NCBI GenBank assembly: GCA_030154105.1
Contig: JASKKP010000009.1
Location: 1-60,367 of the forward strand
Source of the DNA: Bacillota bacterium
GTDB lineage: Bacteria > Bacillota > DTU030 > DUMP01
Reading direction: 5' to 3'
Length of the DNA stretch: 60,367 nt
Made by a program: the position numbers and the translations under genes. Below are positions 7,871-16,910 of this stretch, one piece after another; the first letter of the stretch is position 1; every line of letters begins with the position of its first letter. The notes beneath the pieces are model-generated. The model was not told the DNA's origin and did not search any database. It was given only the letters and a program-made list of their open reading frames with translations.

Positions 7871-8182
7871 CTAGCCGGAAGTAAGGTTCACGCGGGTATA
7901 GCTTACGCAACGCCGACAGTACGTAATGTCGGGCAGGATGATGTCGTAATGTCCGCACCGGAGGATGACTACGCTTTCCCCGCCGTTAAAGAAACGCTTG
8001 CTTGGTTCTAGGTAGAGGCAGTGGTCGCCGGCCAAGATGGCAGGAATGGCACACCCGCCGCAGGCTCTTTCCTCTTCCAGCTCGCCTAAACTCAAGTCTA
8101 CCTCACCCGCCAGGCAGCGGTAGCGCACTTCCCCACCCTCGTCCGGCTGGGCGGGAATGCGAAAAATACAAGCGTTCGCCAC
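7871..8182 (-). CDS. Small cysteine-rich protein of unknown function
   Basis: The 103-residue protein has eight cysteines, including two C-x2-C pairs (ACGGC and YCRRC) and a single CGH, suggesting one or two zinc or Fe-S sites. There is no signal peptide or membrane segment. GTG at 8182 is chosen because AAGGGGGG lies just upstream; an earlier GTG at 8200 lacks this spacing. It lies between dnaG and a dGTPase-like gene on the same strand, about 65 bases after the latter. I do not recognise the family. The regular codon use and strong ribosome binding site argue for a real gene. Confidence 0.65.
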   Translation of the reverse strand: MANACIFRIPAQPDEGGEVRYRCLAGEVDLSLGELEEERACGGCAIPAILAGDHCLYLEPSKRFFNGGESVVILRCGHYDIILPDITYCRRCVSYTRVNLTSG

Positions 8183-8248
8183 GGCGAGCCCCCCTTTCAC
8201 GCCCTATCCCATCTAAAGCCATTGTATGGGCGCGCCCAGGGGAATATG

Positions 8249-9259
8249 TCAATCGAGAAGCAAGCCCTGGCCCCAGGACTGGGGAAGAAAGCAGCGCAGG
8301 AATTCCGAGCGTGCGAAGCGGTCGGTCATCCCGGCGATGTAGTCGCAGGTAGCCCGGGGGATGTTGCCACCGGCCAGCTCCCGGTATTCGGCCGGAAGCT
8401 CTTCCGGATGAGCGAGAAAGTGCCGGTAAAGTTCGGCTATGAGGTGCCGCGCTTTGGCGTCTTCGCTTTTCGCCCGCGAACCGACGTAAACGCGCTCGAA
8501 CAAAAAGGCGCGCAGCTCGTCGGTAGCCTTCCCTATCCGGGGGCTCATGGTGATTTCCCCGGCCTCTCTGCTAGCCTGGATCAGGTCACACACCATGGTG
8601 TTGATCCTTTCGCTATGCGTTCGGCCGAGAATGTTGATCAGGTGCTTGGGCAGGTCCTCGAAGGCGATGATGCCAGCCCGGAGGGCGTCGTCAATATCGT
8701 GATTGATGTAGGCAATGCGATCGGCACGGCGCACGATGCAACCTTCTAGGGTCCCCGGCTTTTCCGGGCCCGTGTGGTGAAGGATGCCGTCGCGTACCTC
8801 CCAGGTGAGGTTAAGACCGGTTCCCTGCTCCAGCACATCCACCACGCGCAAGCTCTGTTCGTTGTGGCGGAAGCCTCCCGGAAAAATGCTGTTTAAGGCC
8901 TCCTCGCCGGTATGGCCGAAGGGGGTGTGGCCCAGGTCGTGCCCCAAGGCGATGGCCTCGGTGAGATCCTCATTGAGCCTGAGGGCCCTCGCCACGGTGC
9001 GGGCAATCTGGGCCACCTCTAGGGTGTGGGTAAGGCGCGTGCGGTAGTGGTCGCCCTCGGGCGAGATGAAAACCTGGGTTTTGTGTTTGAGACGCCGGAA
9101 GGCTTTCGAGTGGATGATGCGGTCGCGGTCGCGCTGGAAACAGGTGCGCACGGCACACTCGGGCTCGGGCCGCATCCGCCCGCGGCTGTTTTTGCTCAAG
9201 ACGGCCAAAGGGGAAAGCTCCCGTTCCTCCCGCGCCTCGGTTTCCTCGCGAATGAGCAC
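8249..9259 (-). CDS. dgt: dGTPase-like HD-domain triphosphohydrolase
   Basis: The 336-residue protein follows the short bacterial dGTPase-like family. It has RDRDRIIHSKAFRRLKHKTQ at the N-terminus, HYRTRLTHTLEV, and the HD metal site GHDLGHTPFGHTGE, followed by FRHNEQSLR. Family members remove the triphosphate from dGTP or other dNTPs and so tune nucleotide pools. In many Clostridia this gene stands close to dnaG and sigA, as here. Substrate preference cannot be read from sequence. Confidence 0.93.
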   Translation of the reverse strand: MLIREETEAREERELSPLAVLSKNSRGRMRPEPECAVRTCFQRDRDRIIHSKAFRRLKHKTQVFISPEGDHYRTRLTHTLEVAQIARTVARALRLNEDLTEAIALGHDLGHTPFGHTGEEALNSIFPGGFRHNEQSLRVVDVLEQGTGLNLTWEVRDGILHHTGPEKPGTLEGCIVRRADRIAYINHDIDDALRAGIIAFEDLPKHLINILGRTHSERINTMVCDLIQASREAGEITMSPRIGKATDELRAFLFERVYVGSRAKSEDAKARHLIAELYRHFLAHPEELPAEYRELAGGNIPRATCDYIAGMTDRFARSEFLRCFLPQSWGQGLLLD

Positions 9260-9371
9260 TTCTTACCACCCCCTAGCGAACTGACAACTTTCGCTGCCGC
9301 CGGCGGCACCAGGCGGACTAAAAACCGAACAACTCTTCCGGGTACTATTCTTCCGGCCAGGATATGTACGC

Positions 9372-9391
9372 CCGCGCCGGGGCGCGGGCAA
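9372..9391 (-). terminator. Strong hairpin after ppdK
   Basis: An 8-bp stem (GCCCGCGC/GCGCGGGC, 4-base loop) lies 6 bases after the ppdK stop codon. It is followed by GTACATATCC rather than a T-tract, so it may be a weak terminator or an RNA end stabiliser. The rest of 9260-9397 shows nothing else clear. Confidence 0.4.
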
Positions 9392-9397
9392 AGGGGC

Positions 9398-12046
9398 TTA
9401 CTGCTTCTTGCGGTTCAGAAGCTCGGCGCGGGCGGCAGCCAGGCGCGCAATGGGCACGCGGAAGGGCGAGCAGCTTACGTAATTGAAGCCCGTACGATGG
9501 CAGAAATCGATGGAGCTGGGCTCGCCGCCGTGCTCGCCGCAGATACCGACCTTGAGGTCCGGCCTCACGCTGCGGCCTTTCTGGACGCCCAGGGCGATGA
9601 GCTGGCCCAGGCCTTCTTGGTCCAATACGGCGAAGGGGTTCTCGGGCAGGATTTTCTTCTCGATGTACTGGGGCAGGAATTTGCCCTCGGCATCGTCGCG
9701 GCTGAAGCCAAAGGTAGTCTGCGTGAGGTCGTTGGTGCCGAAGGAGAAGAACTCGGCATGCTCGGCAATGTGGTCGGCCACCAGGCAGGCCCGCGGCAGC
9801 TCGATCATGGTCCCGACTTTATACTCAAAGTCCACACCGTCGCGCGCCTTGACCTCTTCGGCCACGCGGACGACCATCTCGCGCAGAATCTCCAGCTCTT
9901 TGGCCGTGCCGACAAGCGGTATCATTACCTCGGGCAGGACCTTAACGCCCTCTTTAACCAGCTGGCTTACGGCGTTAAAGATGGCCCGAGCCTGCATCTC
10001 GTACACTTCCGGCCAGGTAATGCCCAGACGGCAGCCGCGGTGGCCGAGCATGGGGTTGAATTCCTTCAGGGCCCGCACCTGCCGCAGAAGCTCCTCTTTT
10101 TCGGCCAGGAGTTCGGGGTTTTCGCCGGTTACCCTAAGGCGGGTAACTTCAACCAGGAGCTCTTCCTCTTTAGGCAAGAACTCATGGAGCGGTGGATCGA
10201 GCAGGCGGATGGTGACCGGCAGGCCCTCCATGACCTTGAGGATGCCGTAGAAGTCGTTTTGCTGAATGGGCAGAAGCTTAGCCAGGGCCGCCTCTCTTTC
10301 TTCCTTGGTCCGGGCCAAGATCATCTTTTGAACGATGGGGAGGCGATCCACCTCCATGAACATATGCTCGGTACGGCAGAGGCCGATACCTTCGGCTCCG
10401 AACCGCCTGGCTTGGACGGCGTCGCGTGGGTAATCGGCATTGGCGCGCACGCCCAAGGTACGGATCTCGTCTGCCCACTTAAGGATGGTCTCAAAATCTC
10501 CGGAAAGCTCAGGCTCAATGAGGGGCGCTGCACCGAGGATTACTCTGCCCGTGGCACCATCGATGGTAATCACATCGTCCTTCTTGATCACGCGGTCGCC
10601 CACGTAGAAGACTTCGGCCGCCGGATCGATCTTGATGGCCTCGCAGCCGCACACAGCCGGTTTACCCATGCCGCGCGCCACCACGGCGGCATGGCTGGTC
10701 ATACCTCCCCTGCTGGTTAGCACGCCGCGGGCCGGAATAATGCCGTGGATGTCGTCCGGGGTGGTCTCGGTGCGCACCAGGATCACAGCTTCGCCCCGGT
10801 TGCCACGCTCTTCGGCCTCGTCGGCGCTGAACACCACCTTGCCCGTAGCCGCACCCGGGGAAGCCGGTAGCCCCTCGGCGATGACCTCCACCTTTGCCGC
10901 CGGGTCGATGCGCCGGTGCATGAGCTGGACCAGCTGGTTGGGATCTACCCGGAGAATAGCTTCCTCCTTGGTGATCAGGCCCTCGTTCACCATGTCCACA
11001 GCGATCTTTACCGCTGCAGCCGCGGTACGTTTGCCGCTTCTGGTCTGCAGGATGTAGAGCTTGCCTTCCTGGATGGTGAACTCTATGTCCTGAACATCTT
11101 TGTAATGCTTCTCTAAAAGCTGCGCTACCTGTTCGAACTGCTCGTACACGCCGGGCATGTCTTTTTTGAGGTTGGCAATAGGCTGCGGCGTGCGGATGCC
11201 GGCCACCACGTCTTCGCCCTGCGCATTCACCAGGTACTCGCCGTAAAGAACCTTTTCGCCCGTGGAAGGATTGCGCGTGAAGGCGACGCCGGTACCGGAG
11301 GTGTTGCCCATATTGCCGAAGACCATGGTCTGGATGTTCACGGCCGTTCCGAGGTCATCAGGTATCTTATTCACCCGCCGGTATACTTTAGCCCGCTCGT
11401 TATTCCAGGACGCGAACACGGCGTGCACGGCAGCGAATAGCTGGGCGTACGGGTCTTGCGGGAAATCCTCGCCCACCGTTTCCCGGTAAATGGCCTTAAA
11501 ACGCCGCACCAGCTCTTTCAAGGCGTCCGCGTTCAAATCTGTATCGAGCTTGGCGCCTCTTTCTTCCTTCAGCTCTTCTAGGGCCCGCTCGAATTTCTCG
11601 CCCGGAACCTTCATGGCCACGTCGCCGAACATCTGAATAAAGCGGCGGTAACAATCCCAGGCGAAGCGTTCATTGCCCGTTTTGGCGGCCAGGCCCCCTA
11701 CGCTGGCGTCGGTTAAGCCCAAGTTGAGGATGGTATCCATCATACCGGGCATGGAGATAGGCGCCCCGGAGCGCACGGAAACGAGGAGCGGATCTTTCTC
11801 ATCGCCGAAAACCTTCCCCATCTGCTTTTCCAGCTCCCGCATCCCCGCGCGAATCTCTTCTTCTAAACCGGCCGGAAACTTTTCCCCCTGGCGGTAGAAC
11901 TCTTTGCAGGCTTCTGTAGTAATGGTAATTCCGGGCGGAACGGGCAGCCCGATCCGCGTCATCTCGGCCAGGCCGGCTCCTTTGCCTCCCAAAAGGTTCC
12001 GCATCTGGGCATTGCCCTCGCTAAAGGCATAGACGAACCTGCTCAC
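9398..12046 (-). CDS. ppdK: Pyruvate, phosphate dikinase
   Basis: This 882-residue enzyme interconverts pyruvate + ATP + Pi with PEP + AMP + PPi. The N-terminal ATP-grasp half has GGKGAGLAEMTRIGLPVPPG, and the swivelling phosphohistidine domain has GMTSHAAVVARGMGKPAVCG near 440-460. The C-terminal PEP/pyruvate barrel has GLCRTEHMF, GTNDLTQTTFGFSRDD and the catalytic cysteine motif GICGEHGG. The Thr-Ser-His site includes the threonine that PpsR phosphorylates. Its start overlaps the ppsR stop codon by 4 bases, so production of enzyme and regulator is coupled. Confidence 0.98.
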   Translation of the reverse strand: MSRFVYAFSEGNAQMRNLLGGKGAGLAEMTRIGLPVPPGITITTEACKEFYRQGEKFPAGLEEEIRAGMRELEKQMGKVFGDEKDPLLVSVRSGAPISMPGMMDTILNLGLTDASVGGLAAKTGNERFAWDCYRRFIQMFGDVAMKVPGEKFERALEELKEERGAKLDTDLNADALKELVRRFKAIYRETVGEDFPQDPYAQLFAAVHAVFASWNNERAKVYRRVNKIPDDLGTAVNIQTMVFGNMGNTSGTGVAFTRNPSTGEKVLYGEYLVNAQGEDVVAGIRTPQPIANLKKDMPGVYEQFEQVAQLLEKHYKDVQDIEFTIQEGKLYILQTRSGKRTAAAAVKIAVDMVNEGLITKEEAILRVDPNQLVQLMHRRIDPAAKVEVIAEGLPASPGAATGKVVFSADEAEERGNRGEAVILVRTETTPDDIHGIIPARGVLTSRGGMTSHAAVVARGMGKPAVCGCEAIKIDPAAEVFYVGDRVIKKDDVITIDGATGRVILGAAPLIEPELSGDFETILKWADEIRTLGVRANADYPRDAVQARRFGAEGIGLCRTEHMFMEVDRLPIVQKMILARTKEEREAALAKLLPIQQNDFYGILKVMEGLPVTIRLLDPPLHEFLPKEEELLVEVTRLRVTGENPELLAEKEELLRQVRALKEFNPMLGHRGCRLGITWPEVYEMQARAIFNAVSQLVKEGVKVLPEVMIPLVGTAKELEILREMVVRVAEEVKARDGVDFEYKVGTMIELPRACLVADHIAEHAEFFSFGTNDLTQTTFGFSRDDAEGKFLPQYIEKKILPENPFAVLDQEGLGQLIALGVQKGRSVRPDLKVGICGEHGGEPSSIDFCHRTGFNYVSCSPFRVPIARLAAARAELLNRKKQ

Positions 12047-12849
12047 AGGTTTTCCCCCTTTTTGATGAGCTGCATGATCTTGGTGGCGATCTCTTCAACC
12101 GCCATATTGGTAACATCCAAGACCCGGCACCCTAGCCTCGCCATGATCTCTGCCGCATATGCCACCTCCTTTTCGATCCGGCTGGGGCTGGCGTAGTCGG
12201 CGTTCGCCTCCAGTCCCATGGTGCGGAGGCGTTCCTGCCGGATTTCGGCTAGCTTTTCCGGCGAAATGGTGAGGCCAATGATCTTTTCTGGGGGTAGTTC
12301 GAACAGCTCTTCGGGCGGGGCCACTCCTAGTATAAGCGGTAGATTGGCCGCCCGTACCTTCTGGTGGGCCAGGTAGAGGGATAAAGGGGTCTTGGAGGTG
12401 CGCGACACGCCGATAAGCACTACATCGGCCCAATGGAGGCCGCGCGGGTCATTGCCGTTGTCGTAGCGGACAGCAAACTCGATGGCCTCCATGCGGTCGA
12501 AGTATTCCTCGTCCAGGCGATGCACCAGGCCGGGTTTCAGCTGGGGCGGTCCGGGCATAACCTCCTCCAACGCCGCGAGCACCGGGCCCATGATATCTAC
12601 CGCCCGGATACCCAGCCGCGTCGCCCCTTCGGCCAGGGCCTTCCTCAGCTCCGGCAGGACAAAAGTATAGGCCAGGATGCAGTTTTTCCCCTCAGCCTCC
12701 TTGAGGACCTCCTCCACGTGGCCGGGCTCGGTCACAAACGGTATGCGCCGGATTTTGGCGCTGTGGGAGTTAAACTGGCTAAGCGCCGCCCGGACCACCA
12801 GCTCCGCCGTTTCGCCCAAAGAGTCTGACAGGATAAAAATGAGCGGCAT
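12043..12849 (-). CDS. ppsR: PPDK regulatory protein (kinase/pyrophosphorylase, DUF299)
   Basis: The 268-residue protein is the bifunctional regulator that inactivates PPDK by ADP-dependent threonine phosphorylation and reactivates it by Pi-dependent phosphorolysis. Family features are the N-terminal IFILSDSLGETAELV, the P-loop-like GVSRTSKTPLSLYLAH, KVRAANLPLILGV and the C-terminal ARLGCRVLDVTNMAVEE. ATG at 12849 follows AAGGAGGAC at ideal spacing. It lies 26 bases after the CcpN-like repressor and overlaps ppdK by 4 bases. Confidence 0.96.
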   Translation of the reverse strand: MPLIFILSDSLGETAELVVRAALSQFNSHSAKIRRIPFVTEPGHVEEVLKEAEGKNCILAYTFVLPELRKALAEGATRLGIRAVDIMGPVLAALEEVMPGPPQLKPGLVHRLDEEYFDRMEAIEFAVRYDNGNDPRGLHWADVVLIGVSRTSKTPLSLYLAHQKVRAANLPLILGVAPPEELFELPPEKIIGLTISPEKLAEIRQERLRTMGLEANADYASPSRIEKEVAYAAEIMARLGCRVLDVTNMAVEEIATKIMQLIKKGENL

Positions 12850-12874
12850 GTCCTCCTTGATCTTGCATCCCCCC

Positions 12875-13513
12875 TTATAAGATCCTCTCGCCCAGCTCGA
12901 AGAAAAGCTTTGCAATGGTGGTTTTGCTGATGCTGCCGAGTACTTCTAAACCTTCCCCGCCGGTCGGCCCTTCGCGCGCCCGCACTACCGGCAGGGCCTC
13001 CACCTGATGGGTGAGGAGTTTTCCGGCTGCAGAAAAGACGCTTTCTTCAGGCACGGCCGTAATCACCTGTGGTACTCGGGTCATGATCACCCCTACGGGA
13101 ACGGTATTCAAGGCTGCCTGGCCCAGGCTCAGGCGCAGGATGTCCTGGCGGGAAACCACACCGGCGAGGAATCCGCCTTCGTCAACCACAAAAACCGTTC
13201 CCGTATCCTCCAGGATCATGGTAACCAAGGCATCGTAAACGGTGGCCGAAAGGCCCACCACCACCGGTACGGCCTTCACGTCACCCACCGTAAGCTGGCG
13301 AAAGCTCGAAAGGACCTCTCCCTCGCCCTGGCCTACGTAGGTGTAACCTACCCGCGGTTTGGCCTCGAGAATACCGGCCATGGTAAGGATGGTAAGGTCG
13401 GGCCGAAGGGTCGAACGGGTTACCTGCAGCCGGCTCGCCACCTGTTCGCCGGTGATGGGGCCTTCTCGTTTCACAATCTCTACGATTTTCTTCTGCCGCG
13501 GGGTAAGTTGGAT
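12875..13513 (-). CDS. ccpN: CcpN-like transcriptional repressor (HTH + two CBS domains)
   Basis: The N-terminal HTH (REGPITGEQVASRLQVTRST, then LRPDLTILTMAGILEAKPR) matches B. subtilis CcpN, which represses gluconeogenic genes. Two CBS domains follow (DALVTMILEDTGTVFVVDE and GVIMTRVPQVITAVPEES) and probably bind nucleotides. The homology begins at QLTPRQKKIVEIVKREG, upstream of the first standard start (GTG, 13474). The only start-like codon in that open stretch is ATC at 13513, with AGAGGG 8 bases upstream and an in-frame TGA just beyond. I therefore place the start at ATC. It heads the ccpN-ppsR-ppdK operon, a logical PEP/pyruvate control unit. Confidence 0.88.
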   Translation of the reverse strand: MQLTPRQKKIVEIVKREGPITGEQVASRLQVTRSTLRPDLTILTMAGILEAKPRVGYTYVGQGEGEVLSSFRQLTVGDVKAVPVVVGLSATVYDALVTMILEDTGTVFVVDEGGFLAGVVSRQDILRLSLGQAALNTVPVGVIMTRVPQVITAVPEESVFSAAGKLLTHQVEALPVVRAREGPTGGEGLEVLGSISKTTIAKLFFELGERIL

Positions 13514-13647
13514 GACGCATCACCCTCTTTCTGCAAGAGGACGCCGGCCGGGCCGGTGTACAGTATTCTTCTTTCATAAGGAAAATTCCTGCTCCGTTTA
13601 TGCCTTCCCAGTCTTCATGCTGCGCATGACTGGTACGCCCGCCACAG

Positions 13648-15729
13648 CTAGTTTTCCACCAGCCGGCTGAAGTCGGCGATGCTAAGGCCGAGGTCCCGGA
13701 TCCCCTTGAGCAGCGCCAGGCGGTTGGCCCGTACGTCCGGGTCCGGAGCCATGACCAAAACCGCTTCGAAGAAGCGGTCCACCGGAGCAGCCAGTTCGGC
13801 CAGGCACTCGAGCGCCTCCCGGTACCGCTCTTCGTGTACCAGGGAAGGTAAAAGAGTAGCCGCCTTCTGGTAGTAGTTGTACAGTTCCTTTTCCGCCGCC
13901 TCTACAAAGCGATCCGGCCTGAGCTCCTCTCCTCCCGCCTGGCGTGCCAGGTTGGCTACGCGAGTAAAGGCTGTAAGCAGCCGCCGGAAGAAAGGCTCCT
14001 GGCGCAGGCGCTGTATGGCCTCGGCACGGCGATAAGCCTGGCCAGGGTTGTCCGGCGCCGCGGCGAGCACCGCCTCAACCACATCATAACGCAGGCCGCG
14101 GTCTTCCAAGGCTATGCGCAGGCGGCCGACGAGGAACTCCCGGACCTCGCCTGCCACTTCCGCCGCCGGCCGCGGCAGGAGTTTCTGCCTTTCGTACAAC
14201 CCGGCCGCAGTACTTACCAGTTCGGCCAACGAAAGGTCCAGCTCCCCTTCTAGCATGATGCCGATACATCCGCTGGCCAGGCGCCGCAGGCCGTAGGGGT
14301 CCTGTGAGCCGGTGGGCACGAGACCTACCCCGAAGCAACCGACGATGGTATCCATCTTATCGGCCAGAGCGAGCAGTGAGCCGGCGATGGTGACCGGAAG
14401 CTCGTCGCCGGCAAAGCGCGGAAGGTACTGTTCGGCAATGGCCTGCGCCACGCTGGCATGCTCTCCAGACAGAAGGGCATACTCGCGTCCCATGATCCCC
14501 TGCAGTTCTGGAAATTCGTATACCATGTTCGTAGTAAGATCGGCCTTGGCCAGGTGGGCCGCCCGAACCACAAACGCGCCCACGGCTCCATCCAGGCCTA
14601 CGGCCCCGACGAGATACCCTGCCAGCGCCTCCAGCCGCTCGGTCTTGTCGTACAGCGTCCCCAGATTTTCCTGGAAAACGATGTGCCTCAGCCGTTCGAC
14701 GCGGTCGGCTAAGGAAACGCGCTTGTCCTCTTCAAAGAAGAAGCGGGCGTCGGCCAGCCGCGCGCGCAGCACCTTCTCATTGCCCGCGCGCACAACGTCC
14801 AGGTGCTCGGCCGTCCCGTTGCGCACGGCAATAAAGTAAGGGAGAAGGTCACCTTCCGGGTCGACCACCGGGAAATACCGCTGGTGGTCTTTCATGGGCG
14901 TTACCACGACTTCCGACGGCAGCTCCAAGTACTCCGGGGAAAAGGAGCCCAGGAGGGCCGTCGGGTACTCCACCAAGAAGGTAACCTCGGTAAGGAGATC
15001 CTCGGGGAAGAGCGCGCGCCCGCCTACTTCCTTGGCCAGCTGCTCGCCCTGGGCGCGGATGCGCGCGCGCCGCTCCTCGGGGTCGAGCACCACGTAGGCC
15101 TTTTCCAGTTGGGCGAAGTAGTCACCCGGGTCGGCAATGTGGAAAGGACCCGGGGCGAGGAAACGGTGCCCGTAGGTGAGCCGGTCGCTTCTCAAGCCGT
15201 CCAGGCTGAAATCCACTACCTCCGTCCCGAAGAGGGCGAGCAGCCAGCGGATGGGCCGGACGAAGCGGAGCTCACCGCTTCCCCAGCGCATGGGCCGCGG
15301 AAAAGAGAGCGAGCGCACCAGGTCTGGAAGGATTTCCGCCAAAACCGCTCCCGCCGGCCGCCCCTCTTCCCGTTTGGTGGCAAAGACGTAACTTCCACCT
15401 TCTACCTGGCGGATAGTTAAGGCCGCAAGCGGAACGCCTTGGCTTCGGGCAAAGCCTTCGGCCGCGCGGGTGGGTCTGCCGTCCGGGGTGTAGGCAACCT
15501 GCGCCGGCGGCCCCTTCACCTCGTATTCCCGCGGTTGGGTCTCCTCTCCCAAGCCCTGCACGAAAAGGACCAGCCGCCGCGGCGTGCCGTAGGTGGCGAT
15601 TTCTCTGAACCCCAGGCGGGCCGCCCTTAGCTTTTCCTCTGCCAAGGCCCTTAAAGCCTGGATAGTGTCCGGCATTAGGCGAGCTGGGATTTCTTCGCAG
15701 CCGATCTCAAAGACTAAGTCGCGGCTCAT
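13648..15729 (-). CDS. glyS: Glycyl-tRNA synthetase beta subunit
   Basis: This is the large subunit of the alpha2-beta2 glycyl-tRNA synthetase. Signature segments are the N-terminal [55 protein letters not shown] and [16 protein letters not shown]. The C-terminal DALR-like anticodon-binding region includes [11 protein letters not shown]. It is 693 residues long. ATG at 15729 overlaps the glyQ stop (ATGA) and follows GGAGGT. It is cotranscribed with glyQ under the T-box leader. Confidence 0.97.
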   Translation of the reverse strand: MSRDLVFEIGCEEIPARLMPDTIQALRALAEEKLRAARLGFREIATYGTPRRLVLFVQGLGEETQPREYEVKGPPAQVAYTPDGRPTRAAEGFARSQGVPLAALTIRQVEGGSYVFATKREEGRPAGAVLAEILPDLVRSLSFPRPMRWGSGELRFVRPIRWLLALFGTEVVDFSLDGLRSDRLTYGHRFLAPGPFHIADPGDYFAQLEKAYVVLDPEERRARIRAQGEQLAKEVGGRALFPEDLLTEVTFLVEYPTALLGSFSPEYLELPSEVVVTPMKDHQRYFPVVDPEGDLLPYFIAVRNGTAEHLDVVRAGNEKVLRARLADARFFFEEDKRVSLADRVERLRHIVFQENLGTLYDKTERLEALAGYLVGAVGLDGAVGAFVVRAAHLAKADLTTNMVYEFPELQGIMGREYALLSGEHASVAQAIAEQYLPRFAGDELPVTIAGSLLALADKMDTIVGCFGVGLVPTGSQDPYGLRRLASGCIGIMLEGELDLSLAELVSTAAGLYERQKLLPRPAAEVAGEVREFLVGRLRIALEDRGLRYDVVEAVLAAAPDNPGQAYRRAEAIQRLRQEPFFRRLLTAFTRVANLARQAGGEELRPDRFVEAAEKELYNYYQKAATLLPSLVHEERYREALECLAELAAPVDRFFEAVLVMAPDPDVRANRLALLKGIRDLGLSIADFSRLVEN

Positions 15730-16607
15730 TGAGTTACCTCCTTCCTGAGGAGCGGGAACCCAAGTTTCTCGCGCTGCCTCACGTAGGCCTGGGCACACTC
15801 GCGGGCCAGGGCCCGGACCCGGCCGATGAAGCTCGTCCTTTCCGTGACGCTGATGGCCCCGCGGGCATCCAGGAGGTTAAAGGTGTGCGAACACTTGAGG
15901 ATGTAATCGTAGGCGGGAAGGACAAGTTCCTTCTCCAGGAGTCGGCGGGCCGTGCGCTCGTAAGTGTCGAAGAGGCTAAAGAGCGTTTCCGGGTCAGACT
16001 CCTCGAAATTGTAACGGGAATGCTCAACTTCAAACTGGTGGAAGACGTCGCCGTAGGTAATGCCCCCCACCCACTCTACGTCGAAAACGTTGTCCTTTTT
16101 CTGAATGAACATGGCCAGGCGTTCCAAGCCGTAGGTAATTTCCGCCGCCACCGGACGGCAGTCCAGGCCGCCCACCTGCTGAAAATAGGTAAACTGGGTA
16201 ATCTCCATGCCGTCCAGCCACACTTCCCAGCCCAGGCCCCAGGCACCTAAAGTGGGCGATTCCCAGTTGTCCTCGACAAAGCGGATGTCGTGCTCCATGG
16301 GGTCGATGCCCAAAGCCTTAAGGCTGTCCAGGTAAAGATCCTGGATGTTGTCCGGGGAAGGCTTCATGATTACCTGAAATTGGTGGTGCTGATACAAGCG
16401 GTTCGGGTTCTCTCCATAACGGCCGTCCGTTGGCCGGCGCGACGGTTCCACGTAGGCCACATTCCAGGGCTCGGGCCCTAAGGTGCGCAGGAAGGTAGCC
16501 GGGTTCATGGTTCCGGCTCCCTTTTCCACATCGTAAGGCTGCTGCAGAATGCAGTTTTGGGCTGCCCAGAATTCTTGGAGCTTCAGGATGATCTGCTGGA
16601 AATTCAA
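15726..16607 (-). CDS. glyQ: Glycyl-tRNA synthetase alpha subunit
   Basis: The catalytic class II aaRS alpha subunit is 293 residues, the usual length. It shows [14 protein letters not shown] at the start, [38 protein letters not shown] and the [14 protein letters not shown] motif. I chose TTG at 16607, which gives the family N-terminus and follows AAAGGAGG 7 bases upstream. Longer starts run into the T-box terminator. Expression is controlled by the glycine T-box upstream. Confidence 0.97.
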   Translation of the reverse strand: MNFQQIILKLQEFWAAQNCILQQPYDVEKGAGTMNPATFLRTLGPEPWNVAYVEPSRRPTDGRYGENPNRLYQHHQFQVIMKPSPDNIQDLYLDSLKALGIDPMEHDIRFVEDNWESPTLGAWGLGWEVWLDGMEITQFTYFQQVGGLDCRPVAAEITYGLERLAMFIQKKDNVFDVEWVGGITYGDVFHQFEVEHSRYNFEESDPETLFSLFDTYERTARRLLEKELVLPAYDYILKCSHTFNLLDARGAISVTERTSFIGRVRALARECAQAYVRQREKLGFPLLRKEVTQ

Positions 16608-16637
16608 GTGCCAACCTCCTTTATGTTGTGGTGGAAT

Positions 16638-16675
16638 AAAAAATAAGCCTCTTCCCAAAGCCAGGGACGAGACTT
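16638..16675 (-). terminator. T-box terminator of glyQS
   Basis: The minus-strand stem pairs AAGTCTCGTCCC with GGGAAGAGGCTT (one mismatch, one G-U) around a 7-base loop and runs into ATTTTTTATT. It would form when charged tRNA-Gly occupies the leader, stopping transcription before glyQ. Confidence 0.9.
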
Positions 16676-16862
16676 CTCCCGCGGTTCCACCCTGTTTGGC
16701 CGTCTTTAACCGGCCCCCTCACTCAACCTCCCGCCGCAGGCTCCGGGGTCCCCTCCGCCAGTTGGCCTGCAGGTTTCCACCCTTCCCCGCTCTCTGGAAG
16801 GCCGTCGCTGGCTTCCTCCCCTTCTTCGCCCACAACCGGGTCTTACCCTATCCCGGAATATA
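16676..16862 (-). ncRNA. T-box leader RNA (glycine) upstream of glyQS
   Basis: The nearly invariant T-box sequence AGGGTGGAACCGCGGG lies at 16678-16693, just before the terminator. Upstream, CCAGAGAGC followed by GGGTGGAAACC resembles the stem I distal region of glyQS leaders. A GGC glycine codon occurs downstream of this (in CTGGCGGAG), but I did not fold the specifier loop. Uncharged tRNA-Gly should pair with the specifier and T-box and open the antiterminator. The 5' boundary is set from the promoter. Confidence 0.92.
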
Positions 16863-16871
16863 TCAAGGAAT

Positions 16872-16900
16872 AATGTAGCAAATCTTAACGGACCTGTCAA
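16872..16900 (-). promoter_or_regulatory. Sigma-A promoter of glyQS
   Basis: Minus-strand TTGACA (16895-16900) and TACATT (16872-16877) have an exact 17-base spacer. The start near 16865 opens the T-box leader. Confidence 0.85.
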
Positions 16901-16910
16901 CTTCTGACGC

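Noticed and set aside
8199-8248. Longer start (GTG 8200) for the cysteine-rich protein
   Set aside because: The internal GTG at 8182 has the AAGGGGGG site at the right distance; the longer form has none.
9026-10720. 564-residue plus-strand frame opposite dgt and ppdK
   Set aside because: It is antisense to two clearly conserved genes and has no recognisable domain; long antisense frames are expected in GC-rich DNA.
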